DNA of 51,971 bases, from NCBI RefSeq assembly GCF_900104155.1, contig NZ_FMYB01000029.1:1-51971 (forward strand), written 5' to 3'. Below, one piece after another: positions 51,895 through 51,971 of this stretch. The notes beneath the pieces were generated by a model, which saw only the letters and a program-made list of their open reading frames with translations, did not search any database and was not told where the DNA came from. Position numbers and translations under genes: made by a program. This DNA comes from Butyrivibrio sp. INlla16. GTDB lineage: Bacteria; Bacillota; Clostridia; Lachnospirales; Lachnospiraceae. Within the stretch, counting starts at the first letter, position 1. The number at the start of each line of letters is the position of its first letter.

Positions 51895-51919
51895 TGTGCC
51901 TGGCATTAAGTCAGGCACA
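51895..51919. terminator. Hairpin after ritC
   Basis: TGTGCCTG (51895-51902) pairs with CAGGCACA (51912-51919). It lies 20 bases after the ritC stop without a T-run, so it could be a weak terminator or a structural part of the right end. Confidence 0.5.
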
Positions 51920-51937
51920 GGATTACATCAACGACAT

Positions 51938-51964
51938 ATCGGCATTTCTAAAATATCGGCATAT
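51938..51964. repeat. RIT right inverted repeat (27 bp)
   Basis: Exact reverse complement of the left repeat at 48488-48514. An additional half-site AAATGCCGATA lies inside at 51874-51884, overlapping the ritC stop codon. It is followed at once by GGCAGAT. Confidence 0.88.
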
Positions 51965-51971
51965 GGCAGAT
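51965..51971. repeat. Target direct repeat, right copy (GGCAGAT)
   Basis: Identical to 48456-48462. The window ends here, so the repeat may be longer. If the transposase resumes, the next bases should encode I-E and then the rest of the IS4-type protein. Confidence 0.62.

Larger units (their letters stand above)
48463..51964 (+). mobile_element. RIT element (recombinase in trio)
   Basis: About 3.5 kb between the two GGCAGAT copies. It carries three tyrosine recombinase genes in the same direction with overlapping starts and stops, and nothing else, and has perfect terminal inverted repeats (48488-48514 and 51938-51964). This matches the RIT elements described in many bacteria, in which RitA, RitB and RitC act together. 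The three genes are intact and the ends are complete within the window, so the element may still be active. It is inserted in the IS transposase gene. Confidence 0.85.

Noticed and set aside
48463..51964. Tn554-like transposon as the identity of the three-recombinase element
   Set aside because: Tn554 has two tyrosine recombinases plus a small unrelated TnpC and carries passenger resistance genes; here all three proteins are tyrosine recombinases and no passenger gene is present.
1..51971. tRNA, rRNA or CRISPR array
   Set aside because: I looked through intergenic gaps for cloverleaf, conserved rRNA sequence or regularly spaced repeats and found none.

Overview
The window looks like chromosomal DNA of a Gram-positive anaerobe of the family Lachnospiraceae, broadly Butyrivibrio/Roseburia-like. 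This is judged from the mix of genes and not from a phylogenetic marker: oxygen-sensitive enzymes (two-subunit class I fumarase, class III ribonucleotide reductase NrdD/NrdG), a Firmicutes-style Tad pilus locus with DUF6382-FHA and DUF5702 proteins, a flagellin/FliS/DUF6240 operon and strong AGGAGG ribosome binding sites. No rRNA, tRNA or CRISPR array was seen.

Layout. 1-208 is the tail of a transposase. 337-3287 (minus) is a small metabolic run: flavodoxin/SCP2 fusion, HIT protein, fumarase alpha and beta. 3368-13285 (minus) is an eleven-gene Tad (tight adherence, type IVc pilus) operon, read in the order prepilin peptidase, TadZ, TadA, TadB, TadC, Flp pilin, DUF5702 protein, TadE/G-like protein with Cys/His modules, a second prepilin peptidase, TadE-like protein and DUF6382-FHA protein. 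A 380-base gap upstream holds several hairpins that would form its leader RNA. 13669-18947 (minus) is a flagellar operon (DUF6240 protein, flagellin, FliS) behind a good sigma-28-type promoter that overlaps the glgB terminator. Then come glgB and a large TPR/acidic/AAA-like protein (minus), rsmA-tatD (plus), nrdD-nrdG (minus, with paired NrdR boxes), murI, a small unknown gene, an SH3b membrane protein, trxA, trmB, a DacF-like carboxypeptidase (plus) and a DEDDh exonuclease (minus).

34982-42439 (minus) is a four-gene cell-surface operon: DUF3160 lipoprotein, membrane-anchored CapA-like protein, membrane-anchored NHL beta-propeller and membrane-anchored clostripain-family (C11) peptidase. 42531-47355 (minus) is an accessory zone of intact and decayed genes: fragments of a P-loop kinase, aminoglycoside phosphotransferase-like and aminoglycoside nucleotidyltransferase-like proteins, mixed with a CD3324-type regulator, a methyltransferase, an SPL-family radical SAM protein and a HAD phosphatase.

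47370 to the end is mobile DNA. An IS4-type transposase is cut at the codon before its expected catalytic glutamate by a 3.5 kb element carrying three overlapping tyrosine recombinase genes. This arrangement matches a RIT (recombinase-in-trio) element. It has 27-bp perfect terminal inverted repeats, extra copies of the same half-site at both ends and a 7-bp direct repeat of the target on each side. The most unusual items are the fine structure of this RIT element, the structured Tad leader, the Ig-like ectodomain in TadC, and the possible FliK-like role of the DUF6240 protein.
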